NCBI GenBank assembly: GCA_003427395.1 | Contig: BFEA01000056.1 | Location: 3,378,591 to 3,433,850, forward strand | Reading direction: 5' to 3' | DNA: 55,260 bases | DNA from: Chara braunii | Taxonomy: Eukaryota > Streptophyta > Charophyceae > Charales > Characeae | Shown: positions 18,650-28,900 of the stretch, one piece after another | How positions within the stretch are numbered: the first letter of the stretch is position 1 | How the letters are laid out: every line of letters starts with the position of its first letter | The notes under the pieces: generated by a model | The model's input: the letters and a program-made list of their open reading frames with translations, nothing else | Database searches by the model: none | Told to the model about the DNA's origin: nothing | Position numbers and translations under genes: made by a program

Positions 18650-20740
18650 GTAATGGCGCGGCTATGTCTGTGGTTTACATTGACTAAATGGCTGACTATA
18701 ATAGAGAGTGTGTGGGCGCGCAGGCTTGAGGCGCACACGATCCTTTTTTCTTATTTAATGTTTGTAAAACCGGCCTTTGGTTGCCGGCCAAGTTTTTATT
18801 TATGAATAAACTAGGATTAAAAAGATTTTATCTCTTGATTTATGTGCTTACTTGTGATTTGTGCGTACGTATGGAAGGAGGACATTAACAATAATGTGAC
18901 TTTCAAAACGTTTCGATAGATCCGCACGTCACGCAGTATCCGCTTATGGAGGCGTCCGTTAAAACTATATTCAACATTGGGCCTAACACTATTGGTTACA
19001 GTGTTGGACTTTCATCAGAGGGATTTAGGGATCGAGACTGAGCAGCGACGATAGAGAAATATCAGAATAGCGCAAAACAAACACGGGGTAGAGGGCCCGA
19101 CGGGGCTGTCCCCCTCGGTTTTACCAATGGTGGCGTCAAAACGGTGCTAACGGTTTCTTTTTCTCGTCAATTGCCCTCTGACGATTAATTTTTTTTTCCT
19201 TAGTATTTTATTATTTATCGTCGTTATTTTTCTTTTCATGTTTCGGTTTTTGAAGACGGTCGCCACACTGGATTTAAGGGTCGTCATGGTGACAGAGGAC
19301 CTTGAGCATACGTCTTCGTTGGTTGACCTACGGACCCCGCGCGTTCAGCGTGCCGACAAAATCCTTCCGGATGCGGACCGTTGGTGGTCAACGAGCATGT
19401 GAGCCGGTGGGTGATTTAGCTGACACCAACATCCGTTGGCCGAGAGAAGTGGAAAAAGTATGAGCATGCTCGTTGGGGCACGAAAGGTGGCTAACCAAGC
19501 CCGGGCGCAGAAGGGAGAGACGGCCCAGGGCGCTGTGGGAAGGTCGCTGCAATGACTGCTTACCTGCAGGACCCTTTCTACACTTTGGTCTGTTTCAATA
19601 TGCGCTACTACTACCAAGCTGTGCACCAGACCCGTTTTCACCCAGGCCACGCTTAGGCTTGCACCGGGCCCGCGCCTGCGACTATGCGGGTTGCTATGAG
19701 AATCTTGAGTGTGAGTTACCTGGTGCAGGTCCAAACGGGTGGCGGATCCTGCTTGGAGAAAGCAGGGCGGAGGAGACTGTGGCAAAGCAACAGTAGTGTT
19801 GTCGTGCCAATTGCTCGTCGGGCTTGGGTATAGGGGCAAAAAACTTTAAAGCCACCTAGTAGCAGATCATCCCGGAGTCTTCTTAGGATGGCTGAGAATG
19901 TTGGACCTTTGGCTGGCCATCGTGGAAACGGACGTTGCGCAGTTGGACGCAGTCGGGAAAGGGCAACGCTAGTCGTGAGGGTGAGCGGAGCGGACGGGAG
20001 GCTGGACGCAACAAAGAAAGGGAAGTGAAGGGAGGTGAAGCCGGCGCGAATCCACACCAGATACATGCACGGAGGGGATGGCGGAAAAACGCACCGGGGC
20101 GCAACAAGGAAGAGGGAACTCTCACAATACTTCACAACTTTAGGCGAGTAGAAGATGGTTTGGGGGGTTCTTGACCCGGGCGAGATGATTGGCACAGTTA
20201 GTTTTAGAGTTACGACAAAGGAGAAAGAGTTAGAGTAAAGAGGAGTTGCACGGAGCTATGGCGGACGGGGGAACGACGAGGGAGAAGAAATGAGATATTG
20301 CTCGTTACTCCAAGAGATCGGGTAGAAGAAGGCTCTACTTCGGGTTTTTTTACTATGGCGACCTTGAATCTAAGGCTAGTTTTATAAGAATGTTAGTAGG
20401 TTAAGAGTTACTAAGAAAACAAGAGCGCGAAGGTGACGGGAGTTTAGCTATGAGAAGAATGGAAAACTCGATATTTCACTCGATGAACCATAGAATCGAA
20501 CGAAGTAAGATGACATTTCGGGGTTTCAAAGCAAGGCGAACGCAATGGTAGGCTTAGTTTTGACGTTAGATTAGTAGGACATGTGGTAAATAAAAAGAGT
20601 GTGCGCAAAGGGAGAAACATCGATGTATTTTTCTGTGTTATGGCGGAAAATTCATTCGCTCCCTTCCTTTGCGAATAGTGTGTAGTGGGGCACAACCCAT
20701 GGGTCGTGGCTTTCACTCGCCGTTTGCATGCATTAAGGAG
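18650..20740. other. No gene recognised
   Basis: Contains a short hairpin CCGGC/GCCGG near 18771 followed by AATAAA. Beyond this I see only degenerate, possibly LTR-derived sequence, with no supported coding region in either strand. Confidence 0.4.
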
Positions 20741-20741
20741 C

Positions 20742-20745
<4 letters not shown>

Positions 20746-20817
<72 letters not shown>
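20746..20817. repeat. (GA)n microsatellite
   Basis: About 36 GA units, essentially uninterrupted. Confidence 0.97.
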
Positions 20818-20820
<3 letters not shown>

Positions 20821-21185
20821 GGGTTGTTTGCAGTCGATCGAGCGAGCAGGCGGTCGGAATACAAGTAGGCTTGTTTGGGCTTGAAAAGACGGTGGACTCT
20901 GCTGCTGTGTGGGACTGTGAAAGAATAAGTGCCGCTATGATCTGCAGCGGAGCGTACTATGGCAGTTTGAATGCAATTAACTAGGTAGGCTGTGTTTTGC
21001 TGTGTGTTGTTACGCGTCACCAGCATCCGAATAAAGTGTGAGGGAGGTGTGCACTATTGTCAAGCGACGATGTTGTCTAAGATCGAGGTAGTGAGATTTG
21101 GTGGCGTGATCGGGCTCGCGAAGGGAGTTACTGTTGCGACTTAAAGCTTTGGCAGGATGATGTTTGTCAACAGTTTGACTTCGGT

Positions 21186-21425
21186 TCGACCAGCGGTTGC
21201 GTGTGTTGGGCACCATTGCGGGGTCCTCAAGCGTATCACTGGCAAGATTTTCGGGCCATCTCCTGGGAGTCGAGTTTGTCCCTCTCTTGTATCTCGAGGG
21301 TTTGAAACCCCTTTGCTTCTGCCCTTCTTAATCTAAGTTTAATCCTGGTTACGAGAGGAAAGCGGCAGGCGGGATCGCAATCCGTAGGACCGCAGCAAGA
21401 CTCTGTGGGGAGTCTGACCACCGAT
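21186..21425 (+). mobile_element. Second LTR-like fragment, homologous to 16196-16443
   Basis: Aligned blocks in the same order include CATTGCGGGGTCCTCA, CTCTTGTATCTCGAGGG, CTTCTGCCCTTCTTAATCTA and GGCGGGATCGCAATCCGTAGG. The 3' terminus differs and no primer-binding site follows, so this is a diverged or truncated relative. Confidence 0.65.
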
Positions 21426-21747
21426 TGCGGGAACTCTACCGGAACTCAGGAAGAGTTCTGGAGGCAGGGAATTGAGAGGTAACCATTGTTTTTCCCTCTA
21501 TAAACCTTGTTATAACCCCTATCTATACATCTTTCTACAATTTGATTGAGTGTATTGCATGCATCCCATATTGTTTTTGAGTTTGACTTTTAGAATATAA
21601 CTCAAATTTAAGTAAAGGAAGGATTGTGTAAGTTCAGTTTCAGTTTTGTTGTCTGACTGAAAGCAAATTGTGAAAAGGGATTGCATCTAGGAAAGGTGGG
21701 AGGAAGACTTTATTACGTGCGTTTGATTGAGACAACCAAAGGTTGGG

Positions 21748-22415
21748 AGAGTCTCCATAAGATTGAAGGGTCCAGTGCTATGTTTATTTTCGATTGTCTG
21801 AAGGACCAGACATGTTCCCATAAGATTGGGGGGTCTGGTTGCTTTGACTAGTGAAAACTGTATGTGCTTGACGTTCAGGGACCAAGCATTTTTCCATAAG
21901 ATTGGATGACTTGGTTGCCTTGTTTCATTTGGGTTTCTGATGTTTATTCATATTTTTTTGTTTGTTCTGTGGGAGGATCAGACGAAGGACTGGATAAGTT
22001 CCCATAAGATTGGGTGGTCTGGTCTGGAGCCACGCACATGCTGGAATCAAAGGGATAAATTTGTTTATATTATTATACTATTTTACTTATAAACAGGCTA
22101 GTCAAACATTTTGCCTTAAGGTTGGATGGTCTGACTATGGCTCATCACCAACTGAAGCGAGTACGAATTAAGAATAAACTTGTGGTAAGAAGGGTCAGAC
22201 GAAACCTTGATCTAAAATGATCGGTTCAGACATATGCTACTTTAAACGACTAAGTGCAGATAATTATATATAACTTTGATATTTTAAACAGTTCAGGGCG
22301 ACTAGGTTGGACAGCCTAGTCATATGCCAAATGGAGAGAAAAATTGTAGTGCCCTGTGTTTGTGTATATCCAATGGCTGAGCTAGACAGGTTTATATAAG
22401 ATTGGATGGTCTAAC
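21748..22415 (+). repeat. Family of hairpin repeats with conserved loop and co-varying stems
   Basis: Six units share CCATAAGATTGGATGGTCTGG-like sequence, centred near 21765, 21825, 21900, 22008, 22120 and 22405; a shorter one is at 22307. In most units the bases before the core complement those after it, with different sequence each time: ACCAGAC/GTCTGGT (21805-21811/21833-21839), ACCAAG/CTTGGT (21881-21886/21910-21915), GATCAGAC/GTCTGGTC (21976-21983/22017-22024), TAGTCA/TGACTA (22099-22104/22132-22137), GACTAGG/CCTAGTC (22300-22306/22315-22321), TAGAC/GTCTA (22383-22387/22409-22413). Unit spacing is about 60-190 bp. The function is unknown. Confidence 0.75.
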
Positions 22416-22615
22416 TTTACGCCTTATATAAGTTGGGTATAAGAGATAAATCATTGAAAAACGACGGTTTGACAAGATTAACTTTGGACTGGTGAGAATA
22501 CTCACCCTTGTGGTTTGGTTTTGCATCTGACTAAGTGAGATCACTACCTAGTTTGAGTTTCAGGTTGATAGGTAGTTGTTTTAGATGCTCGTCACGTGCT
22601 AGAGCCATTAGAGTT

Positions 22616-22783
22616 AGTTTAATTCTGTATTTTTTTAGCTAATGTTTTTTTACTTAGATTAAATTTTGAATTTTATGGGATCTTTTGTTATACTTGGTCA
22701 GTTTAATTCTGCATTTTTTGAGCTAATGTTTTTTTACTTAGATTAATTTTTGAATTTTATGGGATCTTTTGTTATACTTGGTC
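22616..22783. repeat. Tandem duplication, 84-bp period
   Basis: Copies begin AGTTTAATTCTG at 22616 and 22700 and both end GATCTTTTGTTATACTTGGTC, nearly identical. Confidence 0.92.
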
Positions 22784-22810
22784 TTGTATAAATCTTGGTA
22801 AGTTACTTTC

Positions 22811-23275
22811 TTTATGGGAAGCGTTGTCGAAACTTCTACAAAACCAAGGAGTTAGTCAGATTTTGACTTTCAAAGTTCGGTTTGTCTAAATTTTATATAT
22901 GACTTAGTAAAAATCAGGAAAGTTTTCCTTTCTAAAGGGAGTGTTGCCCAGTTTGTTGCTAATCCAGAGAGTTAGACAAAATTTGAACCTTGATAAGTCA
23001 AAGTTATTTTTAGATTCTGAATTTAGCTTTGTATAAATTTTGAAAAACTTCTTTCTCTTGGTTGAACTCAAAATTTACTTTGAGTTCTTATCTGACTTAG
23101 TATAAATCTAGGAAGTCTACTCTTATAAAGATGATGATGCCAAAATTTTTACTAATTGAAGGAGTTAGACAAAATTTGACTTTCTAGAGTTAAAAATGAT
23201 TTCAGTTTTTATATTTGGGCTAATATAAATTTCAAAAAGACACTTCTCCTACGGGAAACGTTGCCAAACCCGGGA
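22811..23275. repeat. Diverged tandem repeats, ~120-190-bp spacing
   Basis: The block GGGAAGCGTTG(T/C)C recurs near 22818, 22938 and 23251. AGGAGTTAGACAAAATTTGA recurs near 22847, 22966 and 23158. GACTTAGTATAAATCT recurs between them. AT-rich and non-coding. Confidence 0.75.
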
Positions 23276-23701
23276 TCAAATATGCCTCCAACCCGATAGG
23301 GTAGGGCATAGGCCTTTCGTCATGCTGACGCCGGTTTGAGTTCAGGCGGGGCACTTCTAAAACAAGATAGGTCTGGAATGCCCCCCCCGCTCTTGCCACG
23401 ACTTATATGCTCGACGTGGCCACCCTTTTTTTCCCAATTAAACCTTGAATCGCGCGGCTTAACAATCGCGCGACGTAATTTTAGATAGAATAAAATTTGG
23501 ATTTTATACTTCAATCAGTTGCATGCCTCTGTGGCCCCTGCCAAATGCAAACGGTAATATCAACGATCCCCACTGCCGCTCCACAAACCGCAAACGTCTA
23601 AATTTAGACAAAACATTTTAATCTCGGTCATTAGTTAGTCTGAATAAACTTTTGGCAGACGTCAATCCCATAAAGTCCCTCAATTTAACGAAAAAGTCGA
23701 T

Positions 23702-23754
23702 CAGTGTCTGACACTGAAAAACCTGAGCAGATACCCTTGTAAGGGTTCCTGCTC
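23702..23754. repeat. Two adjacent hairpins
   Basis: CAGTGTCTGACACTG (23702-23716) is followed by a two-part hairpin with outer arms GAGCAG/CTGCTC (23725-23730/23749-23754) and inner arms CCCTT/AAGGG. The inner part matches the palindrome at 12814 and 12903. Confidence 0.7.
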
Positions 23755-23849
23755 CGCCAACGCAATAAAAGCTTGATTAGGGAATCAACAATATAGAATG
23801 TCACCTCAGAATTCAAATCTGATAATAGTATCCTGAGCAAACAACGAAT

Positions 23850-24530
23850 CTGATGATGATGATGATGATGATGGTGATGAGGAGGAGGAGGATTATGATA
23901 TTGAAGATGATGGTGGTGATGATGATATTTGATGTTGATTGACCCTCTCTTGTCCGCCCCTCCTTTTCCCCCCTCTTCCCACCCCTCCTCTCCCATTGCT
24001 GCCTCCGCCAATCAAAACCACTCTGTTGTTGAGCGGTTCCTCACAGCCCCAGTAATAGGAAAGCCTCCCTCTACCTCACTCCTCTCGAAGAAGGTTGTTC
24101 CTCCCAAACGCCTACCTCGAGCTATCTTTGTCCTACTCGGCCACCACTAGTAGATGATGTTCCACCTTCCATCTTTCCCAGCCCTAGAGTTAAACAGTCC
24201 CCCTTAGCCGCCCTTACTCCCTATGGCCAAACGCTTCCCACCTTGTGTCTCCCCTGTGGAAAAGAGATTTCCCCACTCGGTCAATCCTTCCCTCCACGTC
24301 AGCAACCTTGTGGAGAGGATTGTTACAACCTCAAGTATAGAAAAAAACATGGAAATAAAAATTGAGAAGTTGATTATGATGATGATGATGGTTCTTGATG
24401 TTTCTTCGCCCTCCCCAGTCTCCTCCACCTCTTATTTTCTTACCATTTCACCTCTTCCCTCGCTGCCTCCGCTAATTAATTAGAACCACCGTGTTGACGT
24501 TAAGTTCATCAGCCCCGACAAGAGATTACC
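23850..24530. repeat. GAT-repeat-led duplication
   Basis: (GATGAT)n at 23853-23925 and again at 24376-24390. Each is followed by a pyrimidine-rich block and then GCTGCCTCCGC-AAT and an AACCAC-TGTTG block, so the segment is an old duplication with a spacing of about 460-500 bp. I see no gene in it. Confidence 0.55.
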
Positions 24531-24610
24531 CATGAGGCAACTTGTTCCACCAACAAGTACCGTCATGCTCTCACTGTCCTGCTCTATAATAAAAAAGCCC
24601 TGGAAGGCTG

Positions 24611-24629
24611 TCCTGTCAAGATTTGACAG
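24611..24629. repeat. Short perfect hairpin
   Basis: CCTGTCAA and TTGACAGG separated by three bases. Confidence 0.8.
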
Positions 24630-24956
24630 GTAATTGATGGTTGGGCATCAGTTGTATCCCCGAAGAGTTCGGAGGTACCAGAGGCTCGTCATAAATTGCA
24701 ATTCCGAATACGAAAAAAAAAAAGAAAAAAAAAGGAAGGGTGTTGCGGAAGGCAGATGTGTTCACATCAGTACTGAAACGAATGCATCTACCCAGAAACA
24801 TAGCAAGTTCCATTTTTTGTTACCTGTGTTTTCTTTTCTTTTTCTGTGATCCGCTTTTAGTGCCCTGCCAACCAGGCAGGGGGCAGTCCACAGACAATTG
24901 ACACTCTGCAATGGATGGCGCATTCTCCTATGACTTTCATGTCTAAAGAGTTGGTG

Positions 24957-24958
<2 letters not shown>

Positions 24959-25000
<42 letters not shown>
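24959..25000. repeat. Poly-T tract
   Basis: About 42 consecutive T, possibly the A-tail of a minus-strand retroposon. Confidence 0.95.
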
Positions 25001-25003
<3 letters not shown>

Positions 25004-25019
25004 TTGTCGTGATTACAGC

Positions 25020-25960
25020 AGGGTTGTAACGCCCGTTCAGAGGGCATACTCTCACATGTACCCCAGATTCTGTATCTAAACGCCTATTGGGAGTGTATAG
25101 TCTCACATGTACCCCAATTGTTTTTTATTTTTTTTATTATTATTATTTTTTTTAAGCCCAGGTTGTTGTAGAGGTGGGATAATAGACCAATGACAGTTAT
25201 CCACAGTACTCGGTCACTCGGTTGTCCAGCTGAATCCCTATGAAGACGCCACCCACCCTTCCTTTTATCATTTTTCCCCTAGCGCACCCCAACCCCTCCT
25301 GTCCTACCCTAGTGTTAACCACCCAGTGTTGCGCGCATCAGTCCCGCGCACGACGGGACCCTCCTAGCCGCGTCACGCAGGAGTTGGTCTACCTCGTCAC
25401 CATACACAAGGAGCTTTCGCAAGCCGTTCCGGCCGAGTGCGCCAGCCATACCTCTCGCGAGCCCCTACGACAGGATGAGGTACAACTTACCTCCACCTGC
25501 GAGAGCTGTCACCTCCCCTCGGTGGGCGTATCCCCGCCGAGCTACCAGTCCACAGTACGAAAGCTAATCAATTGCAATCGCAGAGGTGGACCAGCCGAGG
25601 GTGTTTCTCGTTCGCTTAGCATAAGGGGTACGCTAGGTCCCACGCCTCTATTGGACCCGCACGCGAACCGACGCCCTGGGGGGTTGAGGTCCCAGGATCG
25701 ACTCGTCGTCGGTCGACTAGGACACATCTCACTCACCACACGTTACACCACAACACACACACACACAGAACGACACAAAACAAACAACACAACAACACTC
25801 TTAGTCCCTTTTGTATCCAACTCATAACCTTCCGACGTGGAAATCGGAAAGGCGACACAAGTGAGACTTAGTATAAAATCGCACGGATGCAAAACCTTTT
25901 CATATCGACTAGCAATGCATGCATACGTAAGTTGCGATCATGGCGTACTATGTGATACCC
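25020..25960. other. No gene assigned; one unassigned open frame
   Basis: A short duplication around CTCACATGTACCCCA lies near 25052 and 25112. An open frame of 195 codons (25240-25827, +) has no recognisable domain and runs into a CA-rich repeat, so I do not call it a gene. Confidence 0.35.
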
Positions 25961-25965
25961 ATAAG

Positions 25966-26073
25966 CGCGAGGCCCTCGATAATCTCGAGGGTCGCGTTCG
26001 AAATTCAAGTGTCGGCTGACACGCGCTTTGAGGGGTTAATCTCTCGACGCTGGACAACCGCCAACGGCGGTTG
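25966..26073. repeat. Two GC-rich hairpins
   Basis: The first pairs CGCGA and CCCTCGA (25966-25979) with TCGAGGG and TCGCG (25985-25996). The second is CAACCGCC/GGCGGTTG (26055-26062/26066-26073) with a 3-base loop. Confidence 0.75.
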
Positions 26074-27171
26074 AAAACCACACCCTGTTTCTGCACCCTG
26101 CGGAGAGTGGGTAGTACACATGTTCGTACCTGTGGTGACAATCGTTTCTTATTGCCCCGGAGACCAGCTCCATCATTTAGGGTCTGAAGAGAACTTAAGG
26201 GGTTTGGCTTTGATGGCTGTCACGGACTACAACGCCCAACTATATGAAAACTTTAAAAAGCAAAGGATAAAATGAGATCTCCCTTTTCTCTCAAAACATA
26301 ATCTCCTTAACCCTTACTCACGGTCACAATAGGCCGCGTGAACACTTAAGATATATGTATGTATATATATATATATACATACATATATATAAAAGGTTAT
26401 AAATAAGTGACGATCAATTCTCACAATCACAGTGGGACTCTCCTCTCAGTCATATATATGTGTGTAATCGCAGGCAGTCAATCCAAAGTCCGAACCACAA
26501 ACATACCTGCAATCACATCAAAGATTCAACAAAGAGCCCACGCATTACACATGATCAACTTCAACCATTCTCTGCATTCATACCCCTTGCTTTAGCCACA
26601 CAAACGTTAACCTCAGCGCACCTTTTCAACAATAAAATACTAAGTACATTTGTTAAATTGTCATTTAATAAGGTCCGAGTAAAAACACAATGAAACAATT
26701 CAAACCACAGGGCTAAAGCCTTTAGGTTGAGTGACAAGGGTGGATTGGAGTTGAGTCATAAACCGACGAATCGGCAACCGACCTATTATCAGTGATAACA
26801 GATGATGATCCTTGTGGGATCGAGTTGAAACTAGTCCAGATCTTGAATCAGAATGATCAAAAGGACATGTATAATAAGACAGGTCATTAGTGTATGGAGA
26901 ATAGATCTTCATAGCACATCCTTAATTAATGTTATCTGCCAACTAAGTCTAAGTCTACCCCTAGATCAATGTCCAAAGAAAAGGTAGATCTTTGCGATCA
27001 TTTCTCCTATTTGAGGATGAATCGCCAGAATCGCCACCTGTCAAAATATAATTTAACTCTTTTAAACTAAGTACCGACAGTCTAAGCGGCGGGGGCTGGT
27101 TGAAGCTTGCGGGGTTGTATGCGAGTTGACTACAATGGGCTTAGAAGAGTTGCTCATGTTCAACGTGTAAC

Positions 27172-27260
27172 AGGAGCTAGCCCAGTAGGATCACGTACCA
27201 GACTTTCACCCGACAGATACCAGGATCGAGTCCGATATCGCGCTACTTGGGCTAGCTCCT
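27172..27260 (+). repeat. tRNA-like sequence enclosed in a 17-bp hairpin
   Basis: AGGAGCTAGCCCA-GTAG (27172-27188) pairs with 27243-27260 with one bulge. Inside lie an A-box-like TAGCCCAGTAGG (27178-27189) and a B-box-like GGATCGAGTCC (27223-27233). The anticodon-loop region reads CTTTCAC. Possibly a tRNA-derived SINE or another tRNA-like structure. Confidence 0.5.
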
Positions 27261-27406
27261 TTTGGAACAGCCAAGGTGAAAGCGATAAAGCGGGGTCGAT
27301 TTTGACCGCGCAATTGCTTAGATCACGTGGTCGAAATCGGTCGCGCCAGATTAGCGTAGCCCTTGCGTAAGGATGACACGCATAAGTCGAGAAATAGTCC
27401 CAATTC

Positions 27407-27540
27407 TTTTTTTTTTTTTTGATTCCTTAGGGAATCGAACTCGGGTTTGTGTATTGCAAACGGGGGGGAGATGCCAGCGAAGCATGACACTGCCTACAGT
27501 AGCCGTTGGTTTACGCCAACGACATATTTTTTTTACGAAA
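27407..27540 (-). mobile_element. SINE-like fragment with A-tail
   Basis: On the minus strand a B-box-like GAGTTCGATTCCC (27430-27442) is followed after about 10 bases by a run of 14 A (27407-27420 on the given strand). The A box is uncertain. Confidence 0.45.
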
Positions 27541-27871
27541 AAAAAAAAGAACAGAAGCAGACGGTGCCAAGTGGCGCCCACATAAGTGGTAGGGGACTCA
27601 GTGTCCCCAGAGGAAACAACAGGCGCCCATTGAAAACGGGCAGCCATTTTTTTTTTTAGGTAGGTTGGGATCTGTTTTCTTTCTTTAGATTTTTTTTTAG
27701 ATTTTTTATTTTAAATTTTGTTTTTAGATTCTTCTTTAGATTTCGTTATCTTCTTCTTCCGATTCTACGAACTGAAAAACGCCAACGAACGGGCAAAGTT
27801 TTTTAAGGTAGGCTGGTAGGATGGGCAAAAACGAACGAATTTGTCCCTAGAACCGGGACGTATGCATTTTC

Positions 27872-27875
<4 letters not shown>

Positions 27876-27943
<68 letters not shown>
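27876..27943. repeat. (GA)n microsatellite
   Basis: A long GA tract with one AAAG interruption. Confidence 0.96.
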
Positions 27944-27946
<3 letters not shown>

Positions 27947-28155
27947 GGGTGGGGGTCGCCAACTTTACCTGCGGTTGACCCTACGCCACTTCCATCGATA
28001 GAATAGCACAATCGAATGAATCTCCCGCTAGAACATGGAAATATACACCGCCACGCAATGTCCCTAACGGCTACACTACAGGATGAGCGCCCAGGGGAGA
28101 GGGATTGAAAAGAATAGGCGTCATTGCTGGAGCAACAGGCGCCGTATCAGATATT

Positions 28156-28156
<1 letters not shown>

Positions 28157-28195
<39 letters not shown>
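28157..28195. repeat. Poly-A tract
   Basis: About 38 consecutive A. It directly precedes the hairpin-dense block. Confidence 0.95.
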
Positions 28196-28196
<1 letters not shown>

Positions 28197-28900
28197 GAGG
28201 CAACTGCCTCATGAAAAGAAAACAGCCTTTTGGGCTTTGTGGGAGGACGATCAGCTCCCCACTCAGTTAGGCGCGAATATTCGTGGCCGCGAGATCTGAA
28301 ATCTCGCGGCTCACGACGGCGCACGTAAAGAAGGGAGTCACGGTGAGGGAGGTTGAATGGAGGAGGTTGAAGAGAGGGAGAAGGGGAACGTGAGAGTTAG
28401 GAGGGGGAGGTCCTACTCCTCCCAACCTGACAGCTACCCTCCCCGTTTTCAAGGGAGGGCAAGAGAAATGCAAGGGGGGAGGAAAAGCAATAGTGACAGC
28501 CACGAACGTGGCCGCGACCGTGCTTCAAGTACAGGCTAAACTGGCGTGAATGTGGCTATTCAGGCCAAGCCTGTAAGTTGAAGGGATAAGGGGGAAAGTG
28601 GTTGTGTACAGCCACTTTTGTGATGCACCTGCACTTGATAAAGTGTTGGGTACAGGGAAAAAAGGGAAAAAGGAACGAGGCAATTGAGAGTAACTGCCTC
28701 CCAGTGTGTGGCTGAGGTGCGACGACCTCAGACCCTTGATCGTGTTGAGATCAAGGGCCCCAGGCAAGTGACGAATTTTGCCTGGGGGCAGTTGTCCTCA
28801 GCCACTACAAAAGAGGCAACTTCTGCCTCACAATTGCCTTCAGCAGCCAGTGTGCGACAACACACTTGCCTCATTACTAGAATGTTGGAGAGGAGGCAAG
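28197..28900. repeat. Hairpin-dense block, about a dozen different hairpins
   Basis: Hairpins follow one another with different stems. 28282-28315: CGTG plus GCCGCGAGAT against ATCTCGCGGC plus CACG. 28396-28426: GTTAGGAGG/CCTCCCAAC. 28437-28459: CCCTCCC/GGGAGGG. 28523-28583: CTTCAA and TACAGGCT against AGCCTGTA and TTGAAG. 28595-28618: AAAGTGGTTGT/ACAGCCACTTT. 28712-28731: CTGAGGT/ACCTCAG. 28733-28757: CCCTTGATC/GATCAAGGG. 28758-28787: CCCCAGGCAA/TTGCCTGGGG. 28849-28866: AGTGTG/CACACT. 28865-28900: CTTGCCTC/GAGGCAAG. GAGGCA/TGCCTC pairs also occur at 28197-28210, 28677-28700 and 28813-28829. No protein is evident. Confidence 0.85.

Noticed and set aside
18975-19060. tRNA-like sequence with GGACTTTCATC
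   Set aside because: The A box does not match the consensus and the B box is weak; not enough to call.
20669-21026. Open frames across the GA repeat
   Set aside because: Arg-Glu or Ser-Leu repeats produced by the microsatellite.
25240-25827. 195-codon open frame
   Set aside because: No recognisable domain, ends in a CA-rich repeat, and no supporting context.
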